The notes under the pieces: model-generated | Database searches by the model: none | What the model was told of the DNA's origin: nothing | The model's input: the letters and a program-made list of their open reading frames with translations, nothing else | NCBI GenBank assembly: GCA_017745595.1 | Contig: WMBV01000047.1 | Location: forward strand, 1 to 33,442 | Length of the DNA stretch: 33,442 nt | Reading direction: 5' to 3' | From: Bordetella petrii | Lineage (GTDB): Bacteria > Pseudomonadota > Gammaproteobacteria > Burkholderiales > Burkholderiaceae_B | Made by a program: the position numbers and the translations under genes | Shown here: piece by piece, positions 9,498 to 18,153 of the stretch | Position numbering within the stretch: the stretch's first letter is position 1 | How the letters are laid out: each line of letters opens with the position of its first letter

Positions 9498-10313
9498 TCA
9501 GTTCCTGAGTTTGTAGCCGCTGGCCAGCAGTCGCATCGCGGTGGCCGCCAGCACGGCGAAGACCCCCGCCACGACCGCCAGGCTGCGCCACGGCGAGACG
9601 TCCGACATGGCGAAAAAGCCGTAGCGGAAACCGTCGATAGTGTAGAAGATGGGGTTCCAGTGCGATACCGCCTGCCAGAACGGCGGCAGCGTATGAATGG
9701 AATAGAACACGCCGGACAAGAACGTGGCCGGCATGATCAGGAAGTTCTGGAACACCGCGAGCTGGTCGAATTTTTCGGACCACAGGCCGGCGATGATGCC
9801 CAGCGTGCCCATGATGCCGCAGGCCAGCACGGCGAACACCAGTATCCACAGCGGCTGGGCCGGCGGCAGCGGCGTGAAGCAGATGGCCACCAGCCACACA
9901 CAGGTGCCCACGGCCAGCCCGCGCGCCATGGCCGCCAGCAGGTAGGCGGCGAAGATCTCGCGGTGCGACAGCGGCGGCAGCAGCACGAACACCAGGTTGC
10001 CGGTGATGCGGCTTTGGATGAGCGACGACGACGGGTTGGCGAAGGCATTCTGCAGCATGCTCATCATCATCAGCCCGGGGATCAGGAACGAGGTGTACGG
10101 CACGGTGCCATACACCATGACGCGCCCTTCCAGCACCTGGGCGAACACCAGCAGGTACAGCAAGGCGGTGACCACCGGCGCGGCGATGGTCTGGAACGCG
10201 ACTTTCCAGAAGCGCAGCAGTTCTTTGCGCAGCAGGGTGGGAAAGCCCGACCCGGCGTCCAGGCGGGGCTGCACCAGCGGCTGCGCGGCGGGGGTAAGCG
10301 GCGGCGGGGTCAC
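9498..10313 (-). CDS. ABC-2 type transporter permease (YadH-like)
   Basis: This is an inner-membrane permease of the ABC-2 family, the likely partner of the adjoining ATPase in an export system of unknown substrate. The GTG at 10313 overlaps the ATPase stop (GTGA), giving 271 residues. About six membrane segments are visible, with family features such as the [19 protein letters not shown] loop, the [19 protein letters not shown] segment and [15 protein letters not shown] near the C-terminus. Those last motifs are typical of YadH/NodJ-type permeases. It precedes the BolA-family gene by 5 bp. Confidence 0.9.
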   Translation of the reverse strand: MTPPPLTPAAQPLVQPRLDAGSGFPTLLRKELLRFWKVAFQTIAAPVVTALLYLLVFAQVLEGRVMVYGTVPYTSFLIPGLMMMSMLQNAFANPSSSLIQSRITGNLVFVLLPPLSHREIFAAYLLAAMARGLAVGTCVWLVAICFTPLPPAQPLWILVFAVLACGIMGTLGIIAGLWSEKFDQLAVFQNFLIMPATFLSGVFYSIHTLPPFWQAVSHWNPIFYTIDGFRYGFFAMSDVSPWRSLAVVAGVFAVLAATAMRLLASGYKLRN

Positions 10314-11119
10314 GAGACGATCTCTTCGGGTTCCAGGTCGGCCACCGCGGTTTCGTCGCGGTGCATGATGCGCACGAAAGCGTCTTCGAGGTCGACGCCG
10401 CCCACGCGCGCGAGCAGGGCCTGGGTGGTGTCCAGCGCCACGATGCGGCCGCCCTTGAGCATGGCGATGCGCCCGCACAGGGCCTCGGCTTCTTCCAGGT
10501 AATGGGTGGTCAGCATGATGGTATGGCCGGCCTTGTTCAGGCGCGAAATGAATTCCCACAGCGTGCGGCGCAGATCGACGTCGACGCCGGCGGTGGGCTC
10601 GTCGAGCACGATGACCGGCGGACGGTGGACCAACGCCTGGGCCACCAGCACGCGCCGCTTCATGCCGCCCGACAACGCCCGCATGTTGGCGTTGGCCTTG
10701 TCGGCCAGCCCCAGGTTGAACAGGATTTCGTCGATCCAGTCGTCGTTCTGGCGCAGGCCGAAATAGCCCGACTGGATGCGCAGGGTTTCGCGCACGGTGA
10801 AAAACGGGTCGTAGACCAGTTCTTGCGGCACCACGCCCAGGGCGCGGCGGGCCGCCTTGTAGTCGGCGGCGACATCGTAGCCGCAGACGCTGGCGCGGCC
10901 GCTGGTGGCGCGCGCCAGGCCGGCCAGGATGGAAATGAGGGTGGTCTTGCCCGCGCCGTTGGGGCCCAGCAGGCCGAAGAATTCGCCGGGCTCGATGGTG
11001 AGGCTGACGTCGTTCAGGGCCTGGAAGCCCGGGCCGGCCGTATGCCCGAGCAGCCGTTTCCAGCCGGGCGGGCGTGGCGGGTAGATCTTGGAAACGTGGT
11101 CTAGACTGACGGCGGACAT
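10310..11119 (-). CDS. ABC transporter ATP-binding protein (YadG-like)
   Basis: This is the cytoplasmic ATPase subunit of a two-gene ABC-2 exporter. The 269-residue protein has all ABC motifs: Walker A GPNGAGKT, Q-loop in VVPQELVYDP, signature LSGGMKRR, Walker B VIVLDEPTAGVD, and H-loop TTHYLEEAE. The sequence between Walker A and the signature is like YadG and other DrrA/NodI-type ATPases. Its stop overlaps the permease start by 4 bp. It lies 84 bp after mlaC, where a stem-loop and a TATAAT box suggest a separate promoter. The substrate is unknown. Confidence 0.93.
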   Translation of the reverse strand: MSAVSLDHVSKIYPPRPPGWKRLLGHTAGPGFQALNDVSLTIEPGEFFGLLGPNGAGKTTLISILAGLARATSGRASVCGYDVAADYKAARRALGVVPQELVYDPFFTVRETLRIQSGYFGLRQNDDWIDEILFNLGLADKANANMRALSGGMKRRVLVAQALVHRPPVIVLDEPTAGVDVDLRRTLWEFISRLNKAGHTIMLTTHYLEEAEALCGRIAMLKGGRIVALDTTQALLARVGGVDLEDAFVRIMHRDETAVADLEPEEIVS

Positions 11120-11155
11120 GGCAGCGGCGTAGGCCCTGGAAAGAGCGAATCGCCC

Positions 11156-11194
11156 ATTATAAATGGCGGCCCGCGCCCCGGCCGGGCGCGGGCC
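11156..11194 (-). promoter_or_regulatory. Stem-loop after mlaC plus TATAAT box before the ABC exporter
   Basis: Reading the minus strand, a strong hairpin (11168-11194, 11-bp arms GGCCCGCGCCC/GGGCGCGGGCC, 5-nt loop) follows the mlaC stop. It is followed by GCCATT and a perfect TATAAT (11161-11156), about 37 bp before the ATPase start. The -35 position falls in the hairpin (CGGCCG) and is poor. It may act as a weak terminator for mla, an internal promoter, or both. Confidence 0.4.
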
Positions 11195-11203
11195 GGCGCC
11201 GGA

Positions 11204-11836
11204 TTACTGGTTACGCTGGTTCAGGGCATCGATCAGGCCGTCGATGCCGGATTGGTTGATCTGCTGCGCGAACTGGTTGCGGTAGTTCTGGATCAGCCAG
11301 ATGCCTTCGACGTTCATGTCGTAGATGCGCCAGCCCTTCTGCGGGTCTTTTTCCAGGCGGTAGTCCACGCCCACCGGCTGGCCGTTGGCCTGGGTGATCA
11401 GGCTGCGCACCACCACGTCGTCGGCGTTGGGGTCGCCGCGAAACGGCAGCAATTTGATGGTGGTGGCCTGCGTTACCCCGGTCAGGGCGCCGCTGTAGGT
11501 GCGGATCAGGGTGCCGCGGAACGCGTCGGCCAGCGCCGTTTGTTGCTCGGGCGTGGCCTGGCGCCAGTAACGGCCCGCCGCCAGCTGGGTGGTCTTGCGG
11601 AAGTTGACGTAGGGCAGGATGTAGGTGTCGACCGCCTGGTTGACGCGGGCCAGGTCGCCCGAACGCAGCTGGCTGTCGGCCTTGAGCGCGTTCAGGGCTT
11701 GGTTGGCGGCATCCAGCACGAATTTGTCGGGCGCGCCGTGCGGGTCGGGCTGGGCGTGGGCGGCGGTGGCCGCCAGCAGGCCGAGCAGGCCCGCTACCAA
11801 CAGGCGCTGCAGCAGGGAAAAGACGGGAAATCGCAT
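11204..11836 (-). CDS. mlaC: Phospholipid-binding periplasmic protein MlaC
   Basis: MlaC is the periplasmic shuttle that carries phospholipids between MlaA at the outer membrane and MlaFED at the inner membrane. The 210-residue precursor has a signal peptide with a cleavage site after AHA (near residue 28). It then shows the Ttg2D/MlaC pattern, including ILPYVNFRKTTQLAAGRYWRQA, GTLIRTYSGAL, VDYRLEKDPQKGWRIYDMNVEGIWLIQNYRNQF. It lies 29 bp after mlaA. No STAS-domain mlaB follows, although it often does in related operons. Confidence 0.94.
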   Translation of the reverse strand: MRFPVFSLLQRLLVAGLLGLLAATAAHAQPDPHGAPDKFVLDAANQALNALKADSQLRSGDLARVNQAVDTYILPYVNFRKTTQLAAGRYWRQATPEQQTALADAFRGTLIRTYSGALTGVTQATTIKLLPFRGDPNADDVVVRSLITQANGQPVGVDYRLEKDPQKGWRIYDMNVEGIWLIQNYRNQFAQQINQSGIDGLIDALNQRNQ

Positions 11837-11865
11837 GAGTGCTCCTTGTTCGAGATAGCGCGCCG

Positions 11866-12714
11866 TTACGGCTTGGGCGCGGGGGCGGCCGGAGCGGCCG
11901 GGGCCGGGGCGGATGCGGGCGCAGGGGCCGCCGCGTCATCGCCGTCGTCGCTGTAATCGGGCAGGCTGTCGTCGCCGTTGTCGCTGTAGTCGGGCAGGCT
12001 GTCTTCGCCCCGGGCGGTGCCGCGCACCATGGCCGCGCGGCGTTGCAGGAAGGCATCGCGCACGAAGCTGTAGGGGTCGAGCGCCACGCGGTCGACCATG
12101 TCGGTGGTGTCGAGCAGGCTGGCGCGGGTATCGACGATATCCAGGCCCCACAGCGAATTGCGCCAGCGGGTGTTTTCGATGGCGCCGGGGTTCGAATAGG
12201 TGACGATGCCGCCCTGCCAGTCGCCGATCAGGCCCACGCCGTCGCGCACCGAGCTGGCGCCCAGGAACGGCAGCACCAGGTACGGGCCCTGGCCGAAGCC
12301 CCACACGCCGAGCGTGGTGCCGAAGTCGTTGGGGATCTTGCGCGCCCCGTTGGCCGAGGCCACGTCGAAGCAGCCGCCGATGCCCATGGTGGTGTTGAAC
12401 AGGAAGCGGCCCAGGGTGTTGACGAAGTCGTGGCCGCGGCCCTGCAGGAAGCTGTTGGCGGCGCCCCACAGGTCGCCCACGTTGCTGAACATGTTGTGGA
12501 TGCAGCTGCGCACCGGCTGGGGGGTGACGTAGACGTAGGCCTGCGCCACCGGCTTGAACAGCGCCCGGTCGACCGTGTCGTTGAACTTGTACACCCCGCG
12601 GTTGAAGCCTTCCCAGGGATCGCGCGGGTCGGGTTTGCCGGGCACGGCGCAGCCCGCCGTCAGGGCGCATATAGCCAGGGCGGAAGCAAAGCGGGCGTAA
12701 TGGGGCATATTCAT
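11866..12714 (-). CDS. mlaA: Outer-membrane lipoprotein MlaA (VacJ)
   Basis: MlaA removes misplaced phospholipids from the outer leaflet of the outer membrane and passes them to MlaC. The start is the ATG at 12714 (MNMPHYARF), which puts the lipobox at the right distance: LTAGC with Cys22 lipidated. An upstream in-frame extension lacks signal character. The VacJ core is clear (DPWEGFNRGVYKFND, KPVAQAYVYVTP, FLFNTTMGIGG, and PYSFVRDAFLQRRA). After the core comes an unusual acidic tail with two 11-residue repeats and then an Ala/Pro-rich end, giving 282 residues. Confidence 0.94.
   Translation of the reverse strand: MNMPHYARFASALAICALTAGCAVPGKPDPRDPWEGFNRGVYKFNDTVDRALFKPVAQAYVYVTPQPVRSCIHNMFSNVGDLWGAANSFLQGRGHDFVNTLGRFLFNTTMGIGGCFDVASANGARKIPNDFGTTLGVWGFGQGPYLVLPFLGASSVRDGVGLIGDWQGGIVTYSNPGAIENTRWRNSLWGLDIVDTRASLLDTTDMVDRVALDPYSFVRDAFLQRRAAMVRGTARGEDSLPDYSDNGDDSLPDYSDDGDDAAAPAPASAPAPAAPAAPAPKP
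11935..12000 (-). repeat. Two 33-bp direct repeats inside mlaA
   Basis: Units at 11935-11967 and 11968-12000 are identical except for three bases. They encode two copies of DDSLPDYSD(N/D)G in the MlaA tail. All three differences lie at spaced positions, and the frame is kept, so copy number could vary by slippage without breaking the gene. Confidence 0.85.
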
Positions 12715-12813
12715 GATCGACGGGCCCTGTTGTTCGGGTCGGTTCTCGGTACGCCGGGCCGGGCGGCCAGGCGCGCAAACGGGCAATTATCTACGGGCTG
12801 GCCGGGAAAAGCT

Positions 12814-13290
12814 TCAATTTCCCGGCGCCGAGCCTTGTTTTTCGGCGCTGCCGTACAGGAACTGGCTGATCAGTTGTTCCAGCACGACCGCGCTTTGCGT
12901 GTAGCGGATCTTGCCGCCGTCGGCGAAGTTGTCTTCTTCGCTGCCGGCCGACAGCCCCACGTATTGTTCGCCCAGCAGGCCCGAGGTCAGGATGGACGCG
13001 GACGAGTCTTTGGGGAACTGATAGCTTTCTTCGAGGTTGAGCGTGACCACGGCCTGGAAGACCTTGTCGTCGAAGCTGATATTGCCGACCCGGCCCACCA
13101 CCACGCCGGCGCTCTTGACCGGGGCGCGGGCCTTCAGGCCGCCGATGTTGTCGAAATTGGCCGTCAGGGTGTAGGTGGGGGCGAACGAAAAGCTGCTGAG
13201 GTTGCCGGCCCGCAGGGCCAGGAACACCAGCGCGGCGGCACCCAGCAGCACGAACAGCCCTACCCAGAAATCGGTTTTTTCGCGTGACAT
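12814..13290 (-). CDS. mlaD: Phospholipid-binding MCE-domain protein MlaD
   Basis: MlaD is the inner-membrane-anchored MCE protein whose hexameric ring guides lipid between MlaC and the MlaE permease. The 158-residue protein has one N-terminal membrane helix (WVGLFVLLGAAALVFLAL, about 9-26) and one MCE domain with the typical blocks ANFDNIGGLKARAPVKSAGV and ILTSGLLGEQYVGLSAG. The length is close to that of E. coli MlaD. It follows mlaE by 12 bp and is separated from mlaA by 99 bp, in which no gene is seen. Confidence 0.95.
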   Translation of the reverse strand: MSREKTDFWVGLFVLLGAAALVFLALRAGNLSSFSFAPTYTLTANFDNIGGLKARAPVKSAGVVVGRVGNISFDDKVFQAVVTLNLEESYQFPKDSSASILTSGLLGEQYVGLSAGSEEDNFADGGKIRYTQSAVVLEQLISQFLYGSAEKQGSAPGN

Positions 13291-13302
13291 GATGAATCCG
13301 TA

Positions 13303-14082
13303 TCAATTGCCAAACATCAGGGCGGTAAGAAGGAAGTCGAGGCCCAGCACCGCCAGCGAGCCGACCACCACGGTGCGCGTGGTGGCGCGCGCCACGCCTT
13401 CGGGCGTGGGCCGCGCCTGCCAGCCTTCGTATAGCGCCACCAGGGTAACGGTAACGCCGAACACCAGGCTTTTCAGGACGCCGTTGGCGACGTCGTTCCA
13501 GACGTCGACGCCGTTTTGCATTTGCGACCAGAACGCCCCGGCATCGACGCCGATGAGCAGCACGCCCACTACCCAGCCGCCCAGGATGCCCACCATGGAG
13601 AACACCGCGGCCAGCACCGGCATGGCGATGATGCCGCCCCAGAAGCGCGGCACCAGCACGCGCCGCATCGGGTCGACCGCCATGACTTCCATGGCGGCGA
13701 GCTGTTCGCCGGCTTTCATCAGGCCGATCTCGGCGGTGAGCGAGGTGCCGGCGCGGCCGGCGAACAGCAGCGCCGTGACCACCGGGCCCAGTTCGCGCAC
13801 CAGCGACAGGGCCACCAGCAGGCCCAGGGCCTCTTCGGAGCCGTAGCGGTTCAGGGTGTAGTAGCCCTGCAGCCCCAGCACGAAGCCCACGAACATGCCG
13901 GACACGATGATGATCAGCAGCGAATAGTTGCCGATGAAATGCACTTGCTGGGATACCAGCCGCGGGCGCGACACGGCGATGCCGCTGCGCGCCAGCAGGG
14001 CGCCCAGGAACCGGGTGAAGAACCCCACGCCCTCGACCTGGGCGCGCACCCAGCGGCCCAGCGCTTGTATCGGCCCGGTCAT
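13303..14082 (-). CDS. mlaE: Phospholipid ABC transporter permease MlaE
   Basis: MlaE is the integral membrane permease of the MlaFED lipid transporter. The 259-residue protein has the MlaE-family core, including [57 protein letters not shown], and the helix [19 protein letters not shown]. An N-terminal amphipathic helix precedes about five membrane segments. Its ATG at 14082 overlaps the mlaF stop by 4 bp, and mlaD starts 12 bp downstream. No sign of disruption is visible. Confidence 0.96.
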   Translation of the reverse strand: MTGPIQALGRWVRAQVEGVGFFTRFLGALLARSGIAVSRPRLVSQQVHFIGNYSLLIIIVSGMFVGFVLGLQGYYTLNRYGSEEALGLLVALSLVRELGPVVTALLFAGRAGTSLTAEIGLMKAGEQLAAMEVMAVDPMRRVLVPRFWGGIIAMPVLAAVFSMVGILGGWVVGVLLIGVDAGAFWSQMQNGVDVWNDVANGVLKSLVFGVTVTLVALYEGWQARPTPEGVARATTRTVVVGSLAVLGLDFLLTALMFGN

Positions 14083-14915
14083 GGCTTGCGCCCCTGTTGT
14101 TGCGCCAGCCAGGCCTGGAACGCCGGCGTGTCGGGATACTGGAAGGCTACCGGCCCGTCGGGCTCGCCGCGCAGGAATTGCCTGACGTACGGGTCTTGCG
14201 ATTCGGACAGGGTCTGCGGGGTGCCCGCGGCCACCAGCCGGCCCTGGCCCACCAGATACACCTGGTCGGCGATGGCGAAGGATTCTTGCACGTCGTGCGT
14301 GATCAGCACCGAGGCGCAGTGCAGCCGGTCGGCCAGGTCGCGGATCAGGCGGGCGGTGATGCCCATGGAGATCGGGTCGAGCCCGGCGAAGGGCTCGTCG
14401 TACAGGATGAGTTCGGGTTCGAGCACCACGGCGCGGGCCAGCGCCACGCGCCGCGCCATGCCGCCGGAAATCTCGGCCACCCGCAGATGGGCGGCGGCCC
14501 GCAGGCCCACCGCGTCGAGCTTGTCGAGCACCCGGGCGGTGAGTTCGGCTTCGGCCAGCCGGGTGTGTTCGCGCAGCGGGAAGGCGACGTTTTCGAAGAC
14601 GTTCAGGTCGGTGAACAGCGCGCCCTGCTGGAACAGCACGCCCATGCGCTTGCGCAGGGCCTGCACGCCGTCGCCGCTGGCCTGGCCGATGTCGGTGCCG
14701 AACACGCGCACCTGGCCGCGCCGGGCCCGCAACTGGCCGGTGGCCGCCCGCAGCAGCGTGGTCTTGCCCGAGCCCGAGCCGCCCATGACGGCGACGACCT
14801 GGCCCGGTTCGACGGCCATGGTGATGTCTTGCAATACCGTGAAATCGCCGTAGCCTAGCGCCACCCCGTCGAGCGACAGGGCGAGGTCCGGGCTGCTGGG
14901 AATAGGTTGGGGCAT
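14079..14915 (-). CDS. mlaF: Phospholipid ABC transporter ATP-binding protein MlaF
   Basis: MlaF is the ATPase that powers the MlaFED lipid transporter. The product has Walker A GGSGSGKT, signature ISGGMARR, Walker [14 protein letters not shown] and H-loop LITHDV. The start chosen is the ATG at 14915 ([10 protein letters not shown]; 278 residues), which matches the usual distance to Walker A. An upstream ATG at 14969 has an AGGGG sequence 9 nt before it and would add 18 Ala/Pro-rich residues, so the start is uncertain. The gene heads mlaFEDAC and lies about 100 bp after the Bug receptor gene. Confidence 0.93.
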   Translation of the reverse strand: MPQPIPSSPDLALSLDGVALGYGDFTVLQDITMAVEPGQVVAVMGGSGSGKTTLLRAATGQLRARRGQVRVFGTDIGQASGDGVQALRKRMGVLFQQGALFTDLNVFENVAFPLREHTRLAEAELTARVLDKLDAVGLRAAAHLRVAEISGGMARRVALARAVVLEPELILYDEPFAGLDPISMGITARLIRDLADRLHCASVLITHDVQESFAIADQVYLVGQGRLVAAGTPQTLSESQDPYVRQFLRGEPDGPVAFQYPDTPAFQAWLAQQQGRKP

Positions 14916-15013
14916 AGGCAATGGAAATTGGGCCGGGGCCGGCGTAGGGGCCCCGGCGGCGGCGACCATTGTATCGTGCCCCTGTGCCGCCGAATATGTG
15001 CCGAATGGTGACC

Positions 15014-16000
15014 TTATTGCAGCGTTATGTTGCCATTTTTGATCACTTCCGCCCATTTCCGGGTTTCGCTGGCGATGAACGCGCCGAATTCTTCGGGGGT
15101 GCCCCCGCCCGCCTGGCTGCCCGAGTCGGCAATGGCCTTCTGCACTTCGGGATCTTGCAGGATGCGGTTGAATTCGCTGTTCAGCTTGGCGATGATGGGC
15201 GCGGGCGTACCGGCTGGCGCCACGATGCCCTGCCAGTTGTACGACTCGAAGCCCGGCAGGCCGGACTCGGCCAGGGTAGGCACGTCGGGCAGCACCGCCA
15301 GGCGCTGGGACGAGGTGACGGCAATGGGATGCACCTTCTGGCCGCGTATGGCCGGCAGTGCCGAATACCCCATTTCGAACATCATCGAGATATGGCCGCC
15401 CATCAGGTCGGTGGCGGCCAGGCTGCCGCCCTTGTAGGGCACATGTACCAGGTCGATGCCGGCCTGTTCGCGGAACATCTCGCCCGACAGGTGATGGGCG
15501 CCGCCCACGCCCGACGAGCCGAAGGTCAGCGTGCCGGGTTCTTTCTTGGCCAGGGCGATCAGTTCTTGCAGGTTCTTGACCGGCAGGGAATTGTTCACGC
15601 TGAGCACCAGCGGGCTGTTCTCAATAAGAATGACCGGCGCCAGGTCGCGGGCGGCATCGTAGGGGATGTCGGGCATCAGGGTGGGGTTGACGGCCATGGG
15701 CGCCAGGTTGCCGGTGCCGATGGTGTAGCCGTCGGGCGCGGCCTTGGCGATCAGGTTGGTGCCGATCACGCCGCCGGCCCCCGCCTTGTTCTCGATGACC
15801 ACGGTCTGTTTCAGCGAGTCGGCCAGCTTGCGGGCCAGCAGCCGCACGCGCGTGTCGGCGAAGCCGCCCGGCGCGTAGGGCACGATCAGGGTAATGGGCT
15901 TGGACGGCCAGCCGGCGGCGTCCTGGGCCTGGGCGGGCAGGCTGCCGGCCAGGGCGGCGGCGGCCAGCAGGCCGGCCAACAGGGGGCGTAGCGGTTGCAT
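15014..16000 (-). CDS. Bug/TctC-family periplasmic solute-binding receptor
   Basis: This is a tripartite tricarboxylate transporter receptor-like protein that binds a carboxylated or otherwise small polar ligand in the periplasm. The 328-residue precursor has a signal peptide ending AQAQ (about residue 25). It then has the family start [26 protein letters not shown], the [11 protein letters not shown] loop, the [16 protein letters not shown] segment and [16 protein letters not shown]. No TctA or TctB membrane subunits are nearby, which is common for the expanded Bug family of Bordetella. An AGGAG sequence lies about 9 nt before the ATG. It follows the MFS gene by 37 bp and may be cotranscribed. 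The ligand is unknown. Confidence 0.92.
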   Translation of the reverse strand: MQPLRPLLAGLLAAAALAGSLPAQAQDAAGWPSKPITLIVPYAPGGFADTRVRLLARKLADSLKQTVVIENKAGAGGVIGTNLIAKAAPDGYTIGTGNLAPMAVNPTLMPDIPYDAARDLAPVILIENSPLVLSVNNSLPVKNLQELIALAKKEPGTLTFGSSGVGGAHHLSGEMFREQAGIDLVHVPYKGGSLAATDLMGGHISMMFEMGYSALPAIRGQKVHPIAVTSSQRLAVLPDVPTLAESGLPGFESYNWQGIVAPAGTPAPIIAKLNSEFNRILQDPEVQKAIADSGSQAGGGTPEEFGAFIASETRKWAEVIKNGNITLQ

Positions 16001-16037
16001 GCGCGAGACTCCTCTTGATGTTGCGCGGAGCCGGCCA

Positions 16038-17213
16038 TTATGCCCGTTGCGGCAGCATCAGCGCCGCGATCGCCAGCAAGCCGGCGCTGCCGGCCAGCAT
16101 GGCCGCCAGGCCGATGCCATGGCGGGCGGCCCAGGCCGCGGCGAGCGGGCCCAGGATCTGGCCCAGCGCGAAGGCGGAGGTCATGGCGGCCGCGGCGCGG
16201 GCGGCGTTGCCGGGGCCGCGGCGGGCCGCCTGCATGCCGGCCTGGGTGATGACCACGAACGTGCCGCCCACCAGCAGCGCGGCCAGGGTGATCGCCGCCA
16301 GATTGTCCAGCAGGGCCGGCGCCGCCATGCCGGCCGCCATCAGCAATTGGGCCGCGCGCCAGGTGCGCCGTTCGTCGCGTCCGCGCGCCAGGCGCGGCGC
16401 CAGCAGGCACGACAGGGCCGCGGCGGCGCCGAAACAGGGCCATACCCAGCCGAATACGCCCGGATCGGATACCTGCGCCTTGGCCATGGCGGGCAGGAAG
16501 GTGGCCGGCACGATATAGCCCAGTCCGAACAGCCCGTAGTGCAGCACCAGCCAGCGCGCGCCCCGGTCGGCGGCGGTGGCCGGACGGCCCGCCGGGGCGG
16601 CGGCCCGGGCCGGCACGGCAACGGCGGCCGCGGGGGCGCGGACCACCGCCACGGCCACCAGGGCGCCCGCCGCCAGCGCCAGCACCCCCAGCGCCTGCCA
16701 GCTGGCATCCGCGCTGGCGCCGCGCTGCATCAGCGCCAGGCAGGCCAGGCCGCTGGCCGCGATGCCCACGCCCACCCCGGCGTAGGTCCAGTTCATGACG
16801 CGCCCTTCCAGCGGATGGCCGGCCGGCACGGGCCGCCAGGCGGCCACGCAAATAAAGGTATAGGCGCTGGCATAGCCGGCCGCCAGGCGCAGCGCCAGCC
16901 AGGCCGCCATGCCGTCCAGGCGGCCCATGGCCAGCGTCAGCAGCCCGGCGGCGGCCAGGCTGGCCAGCAATCCGGTGCGCAGGCGCCGGATCGGGAAGGC
17001 CACGGCGGCCAGCGCGCCCAGCAGGTAGCCGGCGTAATTGGCCGAGGCCAGCCAGCCGCCCTGCGCCAGGCTCAGGCCGGCATCCTGGGCCATCAGGGGC
17101 CATAGCGGTGTGAAGGCAAACCGGCCGATGCCCATGGCGACCGCCAGGGCAAGCAGCCCGGGCCAGGCCAGGGCCAGGGGAAAGGCAGAACGGGAAATCG
17201 ACGCGGCTGGCAT
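16038..17213 (-). CDS. YbfB/YjiJ-family MFS transporter
   Basis: This is a major facilitator superfamily permease of 391 residues with about twelve membrane segments. The N-terminus has the YbfB/YjiJ pattern: AMGIGRFAFTPLWPLM, LSLAQGGWLASANYAGYLLGAL, then the AGYASAYTFICVAAW segment and the second-half motif HYGLFGLGYIVPATFLPAMA. A loop near residues 195-225 is rich in Ala/Pro. It is transcribed away from a LysR gene across a 64-bp gap, which suggests it is that regulator's target. Its substrate cannot be told from sequence. Confidence 0.88.
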   Translation of the reverse strand: MPAASISRSAFPLALAWPGLLALAVAMGIGRFAFTPLWPLMAQDAGLSLAQGGWLASANYAGYLLGALAAVAFPIRRLRTGLLASLAAAGLLTLAMGRLDGMAAWLALRLAAGYASAYTFICVAAWRPVPAGHPLEGRVMNWTYAGVGVGIAASGLACLALMQRGASADASWQALGVLALAAGALVAVAVVRAPAAAVAVPARAAAPAGRPATAADRGARWLVLHYGLFGLGYIVPATFLPAMAKAQVSDPGVFGWVWPCFGAAAALSCLLAPRLARGRDERRTWRAAQLLMAAGMAAPALLDNLAAITLAALLVGGTFVVITQAGMQAARRGPGNAARAAAAMTSAFALGQILGPLAAAWAARHGIGLAAMLAGSAGLLAIAALMLPQRA

Positions 17214-17235
17214 GGCGCCAGTCTAGGCGAGTATG

Positions 17236-17257
17236 ATTATCAGAGAAAGCGAATAAT
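17236..17257. promoter_or_regulatory. Candidate LysR-type operator between divergent MFS and lysR genes
   Basis: The 64-bp divergent gap is AT-rich for this genome. It holds an inverted repeat ATTAT-N12-ATAAT (17236-17240 and 17253-17257), including a T-N11-A arrangement as expected of LysR-family boxes. A second small inverted repeat (AAGAAC/GTTCTT, 17259-17274) overlaps the region just before the lysR start. Confidence 0.4.
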
Positions 17258-17277
17258 AAAGAACAAGAGTTCTTGAA

Positions 17278-18153
17278 ATGAGAAACTTGGATCTCGACGC
17301 GCTGCAAATCTTCAAGGCCGTGGCCGAACGCGGCGGGGTGGCGCGCGCCGCCGCGCACCTGAATCGCGTGCAATCCAATGTATCTACCCGGCTGCGGCAG
17401 CTCGAGGCCGCGCTGGGTACCACGCTGTTCCAGCGCCAGAACCGGCGGCTGGTGCTGTCGGCCCAGGGCCGGCTGCTGCTCGATTATGCCGAGCGCCTGT
17501 TGCGCCTGTCCGACGAGGCCCAGGCCGCCCTGCGCGACGGCGCGCCGCGCGGCCTGCTGCGGGTGGGCACCATGGAAAGCACGGCGGCGGCCCGCCTGCC
17601 GCCCATTCTGGCCGCCTACCATGGCGCCTGGCCGCAGGTGCGCATTGAATTGGTGTCGGGCACCAGCGGCGCGCTGGTCAACAAAGTGCTGCGCGACGAG
17701 ATCGAGGCGGCTTTCGTGGCGCAGCCCTACGCCGAAGACGGCCTGGACGCCGTGCCGGCCTTCACCGAAGACCTGGTGCTGATCTCGCCCCGCCACGGGC
17801 CGCCGGTGACGCGGGCGCAGGACCTGCGCGACACCACGCTGATTGTCTTCAGCGCCGGCTGTTCATACCGGCGCATTCTCGACGCCTGGCTGGGCGGCGC
17901 CAACGTGGCGCCCGGCCGCGTCATGGAATTCGCGTCGTACCACGCCATCGTGGCCTGCGTGGCCGCGGGTACCGGCGTGGCCATCGTGCCGCGCTCGGTG
18001 CTGGGCGTGCTGGGGGCCGAGGCCACCCTGCGCGTCTGCCCCCTGCCGCCGCCCTACGCGCAGGCGCGCACCCTGCTGGTGTGGCGGCGCGGGCATCGGT
18101 CGCCCGCGCTCGACGCCTTGCGGGCCGGGCTGCCGCAGCCCCAGGCCGCCTAG
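17278..18153 (+). CDS. LysR-family transcriptional regulator
   Basis: This is a LysR-type regulator of 291 residues. The N-terminal winged helix-turn-helix is standard (LDALQIFKAVAERGGVARAAA, then RVQSNVSTRLRQLEAALGTTLFQR), followed by a substrate-binding domain from about residue 90 (GLLRVGTMESTAAARLPPIL). It resembles regulators of YbfB-type permeases in being divergent from one. The start is the ATG at 17280-side position 17278, with an AAGAG sequence before it. The stop shares the CTAG tetranucleotide with the convergent ompW stop. The inducer is unknown. Confidence 0.92.
   Translation: MRNLDLDALQIFKAVAERGGVARAAAHLNRVQSNVSTRLRQLEAALGTTLFQRQNRRLVLSAQGRLLLDYAERLLRLSDEAQAALRDGAPRGLLRVGTMESTAAARLPPILAAYHGAWPQVRIELVSGTSGALVNKVLRDEIEAAFVAQPYAEDGLDAVPAFTEDLVLISPRHGPPVTRAQDLRDTTLIVFSAGCSYRRILDAWLGGANVAPGRVMEFASYHAIVACVAAGTGVAIVPRSVLGVLGAEATLRVCPLPPPYAQARTLLVWRRGHRSPALDALRAGLPQPQAA

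Noticed and set aside
14968-14973. TACAAT -10-like box in front of mlaF
   Set aside because: No acceptable -35 sequence was found at 16-18 bp, and it overlaps an alternative start codon. Not strong enough to call.
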